DNA of 64,000 bases from Candidatus Altimarinota bacterium (GCA_029233985.1 JARGOK010000001.1:151740-215739), one strand, 5' to 3'. Positions 30,225 to 39,261 are shown, numbered from the stretch's first letter. The notes: generated by a model not told the origin, from the letters alone. Numbers and translations are program-made.

Positions 30225-31882
30225 CTTAGCTTTGCTTTTGAGTTCAATGTCTTGTTTTGCTCTTGTTTAAGGGCTCTTTGGGTTCTAACCCTATTAGTGG
30301 CTTCGCTAAACTTCTTGGGGTTGAACCGAAAGAAGATTTCTGAGCTCACCTTCCAGTGTTTTCCGTCTCTCACCCGAAACATTTCTACACGCTCTACAAA
30401 AAGACTGCACAACATCTTCTTTTGCTTAGGAGTGAGCTTGTCCATTTTGTATTTCACTTGGGCTGATGCTTCTTTGAGCTTTTGAACTTCCACATCAACT
30501 GAACTCAGGAAATGGAGCTGATCCTCTATTGTCTGAATTTCTTCTTCTATCTTTGCCATGGAGTCATTTTTATCAGCTATCTTCTCGCTCATCTTATCTT
30601 CGCTGTAGACACCATTTTCATAGGCTTCTTCAATACGTGCCATAGAGAGTTCCATATTGGCATGTTGTTCTCGAAATTCAATGAGCTGTTCTTCTAGTGA
30701 CTCGACTCGTTTGGGATCTGAGTATTCATTGGCGAGGTAATGCTCGATGAAGAGTTCGGGGTCCTGCATGGCTTCAGTAACTTTTTTCCATACGTATTCA
30801 TCAATGGGCTTACACGGTATTTCAAAAACGGGTACATGTGTTCCATCTTTCATCTTGAATTGCTTCCTTCTGTAGCTATATCCACCTTTGTATCGTGGTG
30901 CTCCAACGAAGGACTTTGGCTTATCAAGAGTCATATCTTTGAGTTTCCCGCTCAACAAGTATCGAGTACTAGGAGCAATACTCTTTCTCGTCTTCCGAAT
31001 CTCCTGTGCTTGCTGAAAGGTGAATTCAGAAATACAGGCTGGGATCTTTACAATAGTCCACTGAGATTCAGGTAATAGAATGCCTGAGTCATCCTTTTTG
31101 TTAGCCACAAACTCGCCTCTATAGACAGATGCTGTAAGGACTTTTCGAACGACAGGTTCACTCCACGGAGCCTTCTTGTCTTTTTTGAGTCGAGTGTACT
31201 GCCCTCTAGGAACCTTTAAATCATTGAGCTTTTTGGCGATTTGCAGATGACCAAGACCTTCATAGATATACCATTCATAAATTTTCTCTATCCATTTTTT
31301 CTCTTTCAGAATAAGGGATAGCTTTTTACCTTTTCCACTTTCATTCATTACTGGCCTATATCCAAATGGAATCGAGTGGCCCGTGTAGTTACCAAGCTCT
31401 GCTGAGGCAATCTTCCCCATGCGAGTACGCCCTTTGATAAGTTCACGTTCAAATTGAGCAATGGCTCCAAAGATTTGAAAGATCAGTTTTCCAATTGGAC
31501 CTCTAAAGTCAATGTTCTCTTGTATGGAAACAAAGCTGACTTGATGGGCTTCAAAGACCTCAAAGGTAGAAAGAAGATGCTTTAAAGATCTACTTAATCG
31601 ATCAATTTTCCAGACGAGGACAGTATCAAAGGATTTTTCCCGAACAGCCTCCATCATTTTTTTGTATCCGTTTCGATTGAGATCACTACCAGTACCGACA
31701 TCTTCAAATATCCATTCCTTCTTGTTCTCAAAGTTGGCACTTTTGTTGTTCGTCACGTATTCCAAGAGCTTCTTTTTTTGTGCGTCAAAACTGTATCCAT
31801 CAATTTTCTGCTCTGCTGTTGAGACTCGAATGTAGATGGCTACTCTCCTTTTTTCTTGAGATTCTCCAATGAGATTATTCAT
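30203..31882 (-). CDS. large serine recombinase (integrase) of the tRNA-Leu element
   Basis: 559 residues. The N-terminal resolvase domain has the nucleophile in YIRVSTAEQ (Ser21) and DTVLVWKIDRLSRS. A recombinase domain follows (SIPFGYRPV onward). A coiled-coil lies at about 400-470. The zinc-ribbon region after YLLSGKLK lacks the usual CxxC pairs. The 3' end runs into the tRNA-Leu gene on the opposite strand: the last codons (SGAQERT, stop at 30203) are made of tRNA sequence. Since the attachment core encodes SGAQ in the same frame at both ends, excision would replace the terminal ERT by 36 residues encoded at 39774-39884. It probably catalyses integration and, with a partner, excision. Confidence 0.93.
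   Translation of the reverse strand: MNNLIGESQEKRRVAIYIRVSTAEQKIDGYSFDAQKKKLLEYVTNNKSANFENKKEWIFEDVGTGSDLNRNGYKKMMEAVREKSFDTVLVWKIDRLSRSLKHLLSTFEVFEAHQVSFVSIQENIDFRGPIGKLIFQIFGAIAQFERELIKGRTRMGKIASAELGNYTGHSIPFGYRPVMNESGKGKKLSLILKEKKWIEKIYEWYIYEGLGHLQIAKKLNDLKVPRGQYTRLKKDKKAPWSEPVVRKVLTASVYRGEFVANKKDDSGILLPESQWTIVKIPACISEFTFQQAQEIRKTRKSIAPSTRYLLSGKLKDMTLDKPKSFVGAPRYKGGYSYRRKQFKMKDGTHVPVFEIPCKPIDEYVWKKVTEAMQDPELFIEHYLANEYSDPKRVESLEEQLIEFREQHANMELSMARIEEAYENGVYSEDKMSEKIADKNDSMAKIEEEIQTIEDQLHFLSSVDVEVQKLKEASAQVKYKMDKLTPKQKKMLCSLFVERVEMFRVRDGKHWKVSSEIFFRFNPKKFSEATNRVRTQRALKQEQNKTLNSKAKLSGAQERT
30214..30228. other. left attachment site core
   Basis: CCTGCGCACCACTTA covers the acceptor strand, encoded CCA and five flanking bases of tRNA-Leu. 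Crossover here keeps the tRNA intact. Confidence 0.85.
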
Positions 31883-32084
31883 GGGTTCATTACAACTTCA
31901 CAAATAACATACCTTATATTTATATAAATATTAATGGTATATTTTCTGCTTTAATAGATTTACATATGCTTAAAACCTGAGAATATCATTTTTTCAATTC
32001 ATAAATGTAACTATAAAAGTTAAAAAGTGTTAGGTTGAACTTATGAATATATATTATATTTTGATATCAATAACACATAATAAT

Positions 32085-34244
32085 ATGAAAAAAATATTTG
32101 TATTTGCAGCACTATTTCTTGCCATTTCACTACAACCCATTGCTCATGCATCATTCATACAAATATTACCTGGAAATGAATTTTCAGTTGGGGATGAAGT
32201 CAAGATTCGAGGATATGACTTTGGAGATGGTGATTCAGAATATACATTTTTATGTTTTAATAGTGGAAATTATTGTTTTGCTCCAGATGCTGACTTTATT
32301 GATTTGTGGGATGACACCAAAATTGACTTCACGGCTCCAATTCTTGATGAGGAACTTGTTAACTTTTCAGGCTCAATTCATATATTTGGGAAGGCATTAG
32401 TAAAAGATTGTGAATCATGTACTCCAAAATGGATAAGTAAGTCAATTGACAGCGTCTTGTACAAAATACTACCGACTGTTTCACATATTACTGATCAAAA
32501 TGGAAATATACTGAATGGGGCTTTTCCAGGATCTGTGATTGACATCAACGGGTTTTTCTTCGGTGAAAATAAATACAGGATCATGTTTTCAGGTGAAAAA
32601 GCGGAAATTCTATCATGGTCAGAAAGAACAATCAGGGTGAAGGTTCCATTGTTACCAAAGGAAGCCGCTCTTCAAAACACTATTGTTATAGAAAGAAATA
32701 AAACAACTAAATCTAAAGAATTTAATATGGAGGTATATTCTCCAATTGACAATACAAATGATGAACTATCTGGAGTTCAGGACTATTTATTAAATGCAAA
32801 AATTGATAAAATGTGGCAAATAATTAAACCAAAATCAAATGTTGTTGTAGCGATTATTGATGATGGTGTGTACTTAAATCATAGTGACCTCAAAGATGCC
32901 TTTTGGACAAACAGCAATGAAATAATAGGAAATGGCATAGATGATGATAACAATGGATACCTTGATGATAAATATGGATGGAACTTCATTGATGACTCTA
33001 AAAATGTAGATGTTTTGACCTCTCACGGTACATTTACAGCTGGAATAATAGCGGCTAATAAAAACAATAATATAGGTATTGCTGGAATTGCTGCTGGGAA
33101 AGCAAAGATCATGCCACTCATTGCGTGTAATAAATATGGATGTATTGATGAAAATGTCATTGATGCAATTTATTACGCTACAAATAATGGTGCTAGGGTA
33201 ATCAACCTAAGCCTAGGAGGAACAAATATGACTTCATATAATGCCTCATACAATGAGGCATTAAAGTATGCCTCTGATCGAGGTGTGGTAATTGTAATTG
33301 CAGCTGGAAACGGAGATACCAATACAAAAGGCATTAATACTACTGAATTTAAAATATCTCCAGTATGTAACGAATCAAATGACAGACAAATAATTGGAGT
33401 TGGGGCAAGTACTTCAGATAATAAATATTTAACTTCATGGACTAACTATGGTGACTGTGTTGATATATATGCTCAAGGTGAAAACATTGTAAGTACATCT
33501 GTATTAGGTTATGAATATGATTATGATGATGGCACATCTTTTTCTGCTCCAATTATCACTGGAATAGCAGCATATGTTTTAAGTGCATATCCAGAAATGA
33601 GCAATACTGCATTTCACATCTATCTGACAAACAACTCGGATACTCAAATTGTGAATGCTGAAAAAATGGCAAAATCAATACTTGAAAAGTACTCTGCCAA
33701 TAGTGATATTGGAGCAAAGTGGAGTGATAGAGATGAGGTGGTTCAAAATGACCTTTTTCCTGATATAAATAGTACTCCATTCAGGCAGTCAATAAACTCT
33801 TTATCCAAAAGAGGAATTATTTCAGGATATCCTGATGGTTCTTTCAGGCCTCAAGAAAACATCAATCGAGCTGAATTCGTCAAAATTATTGTTGGTGCAG
33901 TTCAGATGGATACAAATGGATCAAATTGTTTTTCAGATGTCAAAAACCAGTGGTTTTCTAGTTATGTTTGTTCCGCAAAATCAATAAACATAATAGGAGG
34001 ATATCCCGATGGATCTTTTGGTCCCTCGAAGAGTATGAATGTTGCTGAAGCACTAAAAATAACCCTAAATGCATTTAAAGTATGGACTAGGGATGAAAAA
34101 AGCAATGAACAATGGTATCAACCATTTGTGGAGAGGGCAAAAGAAATTGATATCTATCTCGATAGCTTTTCAAGCACATCCAAAAATATCAATAGAGGTG
34201 AAATGGCTGAGATAATTAATAAGCTATTAATCCAACAAAAATGA
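32085..34244 (+). CDS. secreted subtilisin-like protease with IPT/TIG and SLH domains
   Basis: From ATG at 32085 (719 residues) there is a signal peptide (KIFVFAALFLAISLQPIAHA), two IPT/TIG-like beta domains (about 25-110 and 125-215), and an S8 peptidase domain with Asp in VAIIDDGVYLNHSD (near 258), His in TSHGTFTAG (near 314), Asn in VIAAGNGD and Ser in GTSFSAPI (near 485). Three C-terminal S-layer-homology motifs follow (about 558-605, 618-665, 675-715), each with a GYPDGSF or NRGE type signature. It should sit on the S-layer or wall and cut external proteins or peptides. The earlier start at 32043 adds residues before the signal peptide and is unlikely. Confidence 0.9.
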   Translation: MKKIFVFAALFLAISLQPIAHASFIQILPGNEFSVGDEVKIRGYDFGDGDSEYTFLCFNSGNYCFAPDADFIDLWDDTKIDFTAPILDEELVNFSGSIHIFGKALVKDCESCTPKWISKSIDSVLYKILPTVSHITDQNGNILNGAFPGSVIDINGFFFGENKYRIMFSGEKAEILSWSERTIRVKVPLLPKEAALQNTIVIERNKTTKSKEFNMEVYSPIDNTNDELSGVQDYLLNAKIDKMWQIIKPKSNVVVAIIDDGVYLNHSDLKDAFWTNSNEIIGNGIDDDNNGYLDDKYGWNFIDDSKNVDVLTSHGTFTAGIIAANKNNNIGIAGIAAGKAKIMPLIACNKYGCIDENVIDAIYYATNNGARVINLSLGGTNMTSYNASYNEALKYASDRGVVIVIAAGNGDTNTKGINTTEFKISPVCNESNDRQIIGVGASTSDNKYLTSWTNYGDCVDIYAQGENIVSTSVLGYEYDYDDGTSFSAPIITGIAAYVLSAYPEMSNTAFHIYLTNNSDTQIVNAEKMAKSILEKYSANSDIGAKWSDRDEVVQNDLFPDINSTPFRQSINSLSKRGIISGYPDGSFRPQENINRAEFVKIIVGAVQMDTNGSNCFSDVKNQWFSSYVCSAKSINIIGGYPDGSFGPSKSMNVAEALKITLNAFKVWTRDEKSNEQWYQPFVERAKEIDIYLDSFSSTSKNINRGEMAEIINKLLIQQK

Positions 34245-34849
34245 ATGTTGTTGAACATATGAATTCTTCATCTAACGCACCAGAACAAGTAAAGGATTAT
34301 TTAAGGAAAAACATTAGTTATGTCAGTGATCCAAAGGTTGTTTTGATCAATACTGCGGACGCTCTCAATGCTATGAAGACAGAAGGGGACTCAATATCTG
34401 AAGAAAAACTTCAAGAATATTCAGAGAAGCTGAGGAAATTTTCGTTAATGGATTCAATCAAATCAAAATCACTTCTAATAGAGTCTATCTCCGTTGATCA
34501 CCGCTCATTTGCACTTGAAATGTGTCGTGAGCTTGAAGAAGAGTATTCAGCGAGTAGTCCATCAGTAATAACCTGCATACAAAACATCGTGTTAAATTAT
34601 ATCAGGGTGATGAATATTACTCATAAGCTCAATAATGAATTAGATAAGACGAGCTACAGTGATCTTTCCTGTAAGTATTCAGATACACTAAGTCGCGAAT
34701 TGGATAGAGCACAGCGTCACTACCAAAGCTCTTTGCAACTCCTGAAGCAGCTCAAGGCTCCAGAAATGAATATCCAGATCAATGCGCAAAATGCTATAGT
34801 TGGACATAACCAACAGCTAAATTCAAACTGTGAAAAAGTTACCCCTTAA
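34241..34849 (+). CDS. hypothetical helical protein of the mobile element
   Basis: 202 residues, soluble, mostly helical, with no recognised motif; the start overlaps the protease stop by four bases (ATGA), so translation may be coupled. The C-terminal part (MNIQINAQNAIVGHNQQ) resembles the ends of some phage and plasmid DNA-packaging or regulatory proteins, but this is weak. Its 3' end overlaps the next gene by 20 bp, showing a compact mobile-element operon. Confidence 0.65.
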   Translation: MNVVEHMNSSSNAPEQVKDYLRKNISYVSDPKVVLINTADALNAMKTEGDSISEEKLQEYSEKLRKFSLMDSIKSKSLLIESISVDHRSFALEMCRELEEEYSASSPSVITCIQNIVLNYIRVMNITHKLNNELDKTSYSDLSCKYSDTLSRELDRAQRHYQSSLQLLKQLKAPEMNIQINAQNAIVGHNQQLNSNCEKVTP

Positions 34850-35153
34850 TGATTCAGGAATATTAGTGGATTCATGCGAAAGCATAGACATCAATGAATA
34901 CATTAAAAAAGCCTCAATACTTCTCAAAAAACACTTCATCAAGTCCATGATTGAAATGGATGGAATTTCTGTTACCCTTACGACCTCAAATATGGCCCAT
35001 GGAGGGCTTAGATATTGGTTTGAGTGCCCTAGTTGTAAAACAAGGTCAGGAAAGCTCTACAGACATCCTATGAGTTCTGAGGTGGCATGTAGGGGGTGCA
35101 ATGGTCTGCAATATAGGAGCCGAAGGTATAAAGGGATGGTAGAATCGGAGTGA
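34830..35153 (+). CDS. zinc-ribbon protein of the mobile element
   Basis: 107 residues ending in a four-cysteine zinc ribbon: FECPSCKTRSG then EVACRGCNGLQYRSRRYKG. Basic residues around the second pair suggest nucleic-acid binding. It overlaps the preceding gene by 20 bp. Similar small zinc-ribbon proteins occur on many plasmids and phages. Function unknown. Confidence 0.7.
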   Translation: MKKLPLNDSGILVDSCESIDINEYIKKASILLKKHFIKSMIEMDGISVTLTTSNMAHGGLRYWFECPSCKTRSGKLYRHPMSSEVACRGCNGLQYRSRRYKGMVESE

Positions 35154-35184
35154 TTAAAATTGTAAATTAGGTAATGAAGTTGTA

Positions 35185-36000
35185 ATGAATCCTCTCTACG
35201 AGAAACTGAATAAGTACTATTCAGCTTTAAACATAGCCACCACAGAAAATGATACTACTCGGGCTATGAAGGCGATTTGGAGATACACATCAGTTGTTAA
35301 AGCTAATGATGAAACTGAGAAAATTTGGGACCTTTGTTTTTGCGTAGATGATACATCAATTTATGCAGAGGAATTCGAGGAGTTAAACAGGGTTGTTGCA
35401 GAAAATATCATCTCAAAGGCAAGTGCATTTTGTGTGGATAATAATTTTCCAGACCGTGAAGATAGAATTTTAAGTATACTCAACTCAATACACCCAATTA
35501 CTGCCTCAACAAAGAGGGCGTCAAACTTACCACCAGATTTACGCACAAAACAATGGCAATCTTTAATGGACCCCATTTTAATTGTAATGCCGTGGATTGA
35601 GAGGGCTCAATTATGTTTTTCTGATAATTCCCTAAACAATGATGTCTATTTTGAAAATATCACGAAGCCAATCGCCATTCCTGAATATACTCCAAGTTTT
35701 TCATGGGGCGGATATGAGATAAATGAATACGAAGGGAATACTGAAAACCTAAAAATTGGCGGTAAATATCTGAAGACCTCTAATAATGGTGTCAGAGCTA
35801 GAGATAAGATAGCAGCTTCATTATTAATAAAAGCTAAAGGCAACATAGTGTTTCATGGAGATATTCTCATAGAGATTGGCCTTTCAGATAGTAAAGAAAA
35901 TTTTACTGAGGTCAGGAGGACTATTTCGAGATTGAGAAAAGAGGGAATGAAAATTGAGAATGTGCCAAGAATTGGATATAAGTGTCGCCCCATTATTTAA
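35185..36000 (+). CDS. hypothetical protein with winged-helix-like C-terminus
   Basis: 271 residues. The first 170 have no recognised motif. The last 60 (DKIAASLLIKAKGNIVFHGD then TEVRRTISRLRKEG and NVPRIGYKCRP) follow the pattern of the OmpR-type winged helix, where a recognition helix precedes a GY-containing hairpin. It could be a regulator of the element. Its end coincides with a perfect 10-bp stem-loop (36001-36024). Confidence 0.65.
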   Translation: MNPLYEKLNKYYSALNIATTENDTTRAMKAIWRYTSVVKANDETEKIWDLCFCVDDTSIYAEEFEELNRVVAENIISKASAFCVDNNFPDREDRILSILNSIHPITASTKRASNLPPDLRTKQWQSLMDPILIVMPWIERAQLCFSDNSLNNDVYFENITKPIAIPEYTPSFSWGGYEINEYEGNTENLKIGGKYLKTSNNGVRARDKIAASLLIKAKGNIVFHGDILIEIGLSDSKENFTEVRRTISRLRKEGMKIENVPRIGYKCRPII

Positions 36001-36024
36001 AGTGTCGCGCCCGAGCGCGACACT
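36001..36024 (+). terminator. perfect stem-loop after the winged-helix gene
   Basis: AGTGTCGCGC pairs with GCGCGACACT around loop CCGA, immediately after the stop codon. No T run follows, so it may act as an RNA-stability or processing hairpin or a protein-binding site rather than an intrinsic terminator. Confidence 0.5.
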
Positions 36025-36085
36025 TGCATAAGTGAAAAATATCGCTTCCAAACAACTACTACCTTGATAATAGGCTATTTATGAT

Positions 36086-36194
36086 GTCGCAATTCTCTGC
36101 GAGAGAAACGCGACCTATGGGAGGTAAAGTCATGTCATTAATTACTAATATTCGACATGAAAATTTCCGAAATCGCCGTAGTACCAATTCGTGA
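36086..36194 (+). promoter_or_regulatory. hairpin and short upstream ORF before the SpoVG-like gene
   Basis: GTCGC/GCGAC and TTCTC/GAGAA form a compact hairpin at 36086-36114. GGGAGG at 36119-36124 is a near-perfect Shine-Dalgarno with 7-base spacing to ATG at 36132. That ATG opens a 20-codon frame ending at 36194 that overlaps the SpoVG-like start (36157) in another frame. A good Shine-Dalgarno is exceptional in this window. It may be a translated leader that controls the next gene. Confidence 0.4.
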
Positions 36195-36423
36195 AAAAAT
36201 AGACGGGCACTGTGCGATGGTCAGCTTCCTTCTCGACAAGACTTTCTTTATGGGAAGCATCGCTTTGTACAGAAGACCTGATGGCTCCTTTAGGCTTGTC
36301 TTTCCTACAAAAAAAATCGGGAACACACATCTAAATATCTATCACCCCATCACCAAGCAAGCTACTCAAAAAATTGAAGCTGCTGTTTTTCCTTATGCTG
36401 AAAAGCTTCTTAACAAGAATTAA
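36157..36423 (+). CDS. SpoVG-like DNA-binding protein
   Basis: 88 residues matching the SpoVG pattern: a beta-rich start with KISEIAVVPI, then MVSFLLDKTFFMGSIAL, the signature VFPTKK, and NIYHPITKQATQKIEAAVF. SpoVG proteins are small nucleic-acid-binding regulators, and copies occur on plasmids and phages. It lies in the mobile element ahead of the helicase-like gene. A short overlapping ORF with a good Shine-Dalgarno starts upstream. Confidence 0.7.
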   Translation: MKISEIAVVPIREKIDGHCAMVSFLLDKTFFMGSIALYRRPDGSFRLVFPTKKIGNTHLNIYHPITKQATQKIEAAVFPYAEKLLNKN

Positions 36424-36515
36424 TGATTTTTATATACAAGCCTCCTTAACGAACCCAAAGCACCCCCGTAAGCTTTCGCCAACGAGAGCACCTTTTATAC
36501 ACTCATATTTTAGAC

Positions 36516-36647
36516 ATGAAAACTCACAAAGCAATCAATAAAAAGTTCCTGAAGTATCTGAAAGAATACGTCAGGTGGTCTGGTGGTTATCTGCCTCCAG
36601 ATTTTTACTACTCCTCTCGAGGTCAAGAATATCTTGGCCGAGACTAA
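36516..36647 (+). CDS. 43-residue basic peptide of the mobile element
   Basis: An ATG frame of 43 codons, beginning MKTHKAINKKFLKYLKEYV and ending in GQEYLGRD. It is basic and aromatic, and lies between the SpoVG-like and helicase-like genes, 27 bp before the latter. No family known. Amino acid make-up looks protein-like. Confidence 0.5.
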   Translation: MKTHKAINKKFLKYLKEYVRWSGGYLPPDFYYSSRGQEYLGRD

Positions 36648-36674
36648 TAATCCTTAACCTCTAACGTTGTAACC

Positions 36675-38210
36675 ATGTTGAAACAACTCCTTCAAATCGG
36701 CTCCAGCATCAAGCACATCCCCCTCACGGGGGTGCTTGGTGGCCGACTGTATCACACCGTCTTTGTCACAAACGGAAATAAATACACACCCTTCCTCATC
36801 TTTGGCGATGGAGAACACCACGAAATAAAACACGCCAAGAAAGACCCATATAGCTTTGTTTTTATTGACGAGAAGAAACTGATCTTCAATACGGGAGAGA
36901 AACTCTGGTACAACGGTGGCCTCGTGTGCGGTGTGAGTCACGAAGGTGTCAGGCTGGTGCTGGATCAAGAACAGGTGGATCCACAGAAGCTACTTGAAGA
37001 TCTCAAATCGATACTCAGCGGATACTATGATTTCTACTCTGAAGAAGAGCTCTTTATTGTTTGTGCTCACATTCTCCATTCGTACTTATTGGGCCTTCTG
37101 GGGAAGACCTTTTATTTACTCTTAGATGGAATAAAAGGAACTGGAAAGTCCTCATTGCAGAATTTGATGGCCATGCTCCAAATGAATGGAACATTCTGTG
37201 GGAAATCTAGTGTCGCCTCAATTGTCAGGAAAGTGAATTCTTTGATGGCAAATATCAATTTGGATGAACTGGATAAAATTGATCCGAAAGATATTCACGT
37301 ATTGGTAGGTGTGATGAATTCGGGCCTTTACCGTAATGGGACCTATGAAATAACAGACATGAACAGTAAGCAGTCAGAAGGTCAAATTAAGGTCTACCAC
37401 ACCTTTTCTACCAAGACCTTCTCGACTAACAAAGCACTCTTCCACGACTCATTCATGAGCCGCTGTGTAGTGATTCATACCATCAAGAACCGAAAGCCAA
37501 TCGAAGATATTCATAGTCGAAGTGAGGAAGTTGATGAGAAATTCCAGAATATAAGAGATAGGATTTTTGCCTGCTGCCTGATGAACGCTGAAAAATTTTC
37601 AAAGGCAATAAAAGAGAGACAGCAGGCCCTCTCAAAGTCAGGTCTCTTTGGTAGACGATCAGATATTTTTTCAATCATAGGTGGTGTATTGGATGTTATG
37701 GGGGCTGATACTGAAAGTGTTCTGTCTTACCTTGCTGAGAAAGATGAAATGCAAACTGAAGACAATGAGGAAAAGGACCGTCTTTATCATCTGTTGAAAT
37801 ATTTTACTGAGCAGATAGAGCAGGGGGTGGAGTTGATATCCGTGACCAATCAACAACTCACTGAGTATCTGAGAGAATCGCTCGGATTGGATGAGTATGA
37901 CAAATATGCTCCCACGAGTTCTTCTGTCGGTTCTTTACTGACGAGAAGCAAGATCATCAGCTCGAAGAAGGAAAAGAAGAGAGATTCTACTGGAAATAAT
38001 GGTGGAAAAGGTCGGTATTACTATGAGATCAAAACAGAAAAGATTAAAGATATTATCAGGAGGAATGAGTATGCCGATCTCAAAGAACGGATATCCTCTA
38101 ATGACATCACCACTTCACCAGATACGGCTGGATTGACTATGGAAAGCGTCAGTGAAGTCTTTAGTGAACCCTCTACAAAAGATCAAAAGCCCTTCACTGA
38201 CAAGCAGTAA
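36675..38210 (+). CDS. helicase-like P-loop ATPase (probable replication protein of the element)
   Basis: 511 residues. A P-loop GIKGTGKSS (about 152-160) is followed by NINLDELDKID, a likely Walker B, and a sensor-like stretch KTFSTNKALF, as in phage/plasmid primase-helicases of the superfamily 3/DUF927-like type. The N-terminal 120 residues resemble no primase I can name. The C-terminal 90 residues are basic and look like a winged-helix domain. It is the best candidate for replication initiation or unwinding of the excised element. No Shine-Dalgarno is seen. Confidence 0.75.
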   Translation: MLKQLLQIGSSIKHIPLTGVLGGRLYHTVFVTNGNKYTPFLIFGDGEHHEIKHAKKDPYSFVFIDEKKLIFNTGEKLWYNGGLVCGVSHEGVRLVLDQEQVDPQKLLEDLKSILSGYYDFYSEEELFIVCAHILHSYLLGLLGKTFYLLLDGIKGTGKSSLQNLMAMLQMNGTFCGKSSVASIVRKVNSLMANINLDELDKIDPKDIHVLVGVMNSGLYRNGTYEITDMNSKQSEGQIKVYHTFSTKTFSTNKALFHDSFMSRCVVIHTIKNRKPIEDIHSRSEEVDEKFQNIRDRIFACCLMNAEKFSKAIKERQQALSKSGLFGRRSDIFSIIGGVLDVMGADTESVLSYLAEKDEMQTEDNEEKDRLYHLLKYFTEQIEQGVELISVTNQQLTEYLRESLGLDEYDKYAPTSSSVGSLLTRSKIISSKKEKKRDSTGNNGGKGRYYYEIKTEKIKDIIRRNEYADLKERISSNDITTSPDTAGLTMESVSEVFSEPSTKDQKPFTDKQ

Positions 38211-38237
38211 GCCATTTTATCACTCCCTAGTGAAGGA

Positions 38238-38423
38238 GTGAGCTATTATTTACCTTATCGATACACCCTGAAAAAGAAGTACATAAAATCCGAAACTACA
38301 ATCGTAAAAGGCACCTTTACGGATTTTGAGTTTACTTGTCATTATCCAGAAGAGAATCCAGAGGGGGCAGTGGAGGATATTACGAGGATGATGAATTATT
38401 TGGGGCTGTTTGATACTCTGTAA
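38238..38423 (+). CDS. 61-residue hypothetical protein
   Basis: A short frame starting at GTG, 27 bp after the helicase-like gene. It begins MSYYLPYRYTLKKKYIK and has an acidic C-terminal half (YPEENPEGAVEDITRMM). No family known. It converges with the minus-strand small membrane protein genes, 2 bp apart. Confidence 0.45.
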   Translation: MSYYLPYRYTLKKKYIKSETTIVKGTFTDFEFTCHYPEENPEGAVEDITRMMNYLGLFDTL

Positions 38424-38425
38424 TA

Positions 38426-38692
38426 CTAGAAACGATCCCATATTCCTAAATCTTCAAATGTGTCGCTATTATTATTAAGTAAGTTTCGTACATGCGATAG
38501 TTTTCCCTCGAGATCATCTACCCGCGTCTCAAGGTATCTTATTTCATCTTCCCAAGAATCTTCAACGGCATATTCTACATCTTGGATGGAATATCTAACC
38601 TCGTCTCTAAGATCTTTCAAAGAGGACCATATAAATATTAGAAAGAACGCTATAATAACCCAGGGCGCCCATTTCTTTAATATTGATCTCAT
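38426..38692 (-). CDS. small membrane-anchored coiled-coil protein
   Basis: 88 residues: basic start, one transmembrane helix (about 9-23, PWVIIAFFLIFIWSS), then an acidic coiled coil (about 25-72) with heptad leucine/isoleucine pattern such as YLETRVDDLEGKLSHVRNLL. First of four adjacent minus-strand genes for small membrane or exported proteins at the right end of the element. Confidence 0.6.
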   Translation of the reverse strand: MRSILKKWAPWVIIAFFLIFIWSSLKDLRDEVRYSIQDVEYAVEDSWEDEIRYLETRVDDLEGKLSHVRNLLNNNSDTFEDLGIWDRF

Positions 38693-38790
38693 ATATATAA
38701 TTTTAATTAACTACGGAGAGTTTAAATCAGTTCGACTTTCGAGTTACCACGACAATTCTTTTCATCAAAAAAACTAAATATTAAAATTTA

Positions 38791-39033
38791 TTAATTTGTC
38801 CATGAGTAACCAAATTCTCCACAGTTTCTATCAATTGATTCGATGGAATCTTCAGCTGAAAAATCTCCTGAATGGAAATTGTCTATGTTTTCTTTGATAA
38901 TGGCACGACAATTCTTTGGGAAACCAGTGCTTCCATACTTTAACCTGGTGTTAGTGTTCGAATTACTAGAAAGAGTGGCCCCTATTAAAATTCCAATAAT
39001 CAGAATACCCAGACCTGATACAAGTTTTTTCAT
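38791..39033 (-). CDS. small exported or membrane-anchored protein
   Basis: 80 residues with an N-terminal signal anchor (LVSGLGILIIGILIGATLS) and a soluble domain with two cysteines (FPKNCRAII and DRNCGEFGYSW) that might form a disulfide outside the cell. No family known. It belongs to the minus-strand cluster at the element end. Confidence 0.55.
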   Translation of the reverse strand: MKKLVSGLGILIIGILIGATLSSNSNTNTRLKYGSTGFPKNCRAIIKENIDNFHSGDFSAEDSIESIDRNCGEFGYSWTN

Positions 39034-39068
39034 AATAAATTCTGAGGAGTAATTGGAGTAATTATGGA

Positions 39069-39230
39069 TTACTTTCTTCTCTTCTCATCAGTTAGAGTTG
39101 AGGCAAAATTAGCTAGTTCCTTCCTAACTGCATATCTAACTAATTCTACTAAGCCTCCAATAACCCAAAAGAGAAAGAATAGTAGTAAGAAAGTCTGTCC
39201 AAGCCAGTTGTCTGTGATCGAATCAATCAT
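39069..39230 (-). CDS. 53-residue single-pass membrane protein
   Basis: An ATG frame of 53 codons on the minus strand. It begins MIDSITDNWLGQ, has one hydrophobic helix (TFLLLFFLFWVIGGLVELV) and a basic tail ending in TLTDEKRRK. The plus-strand frame overlapping it has poorer composition. It lies between two other small membrane genes on the same strand, which supports it. Confidence 0.55.
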   Translation of the reverse strand: MIDSITDNWLGQTFLLLFFLFWVIGGLVELVRYAVRKELANFASTLTDEKRRK

Positions 39231-39261
39231 AAGAAATATGAAGTTAATTTACAATATTTGC

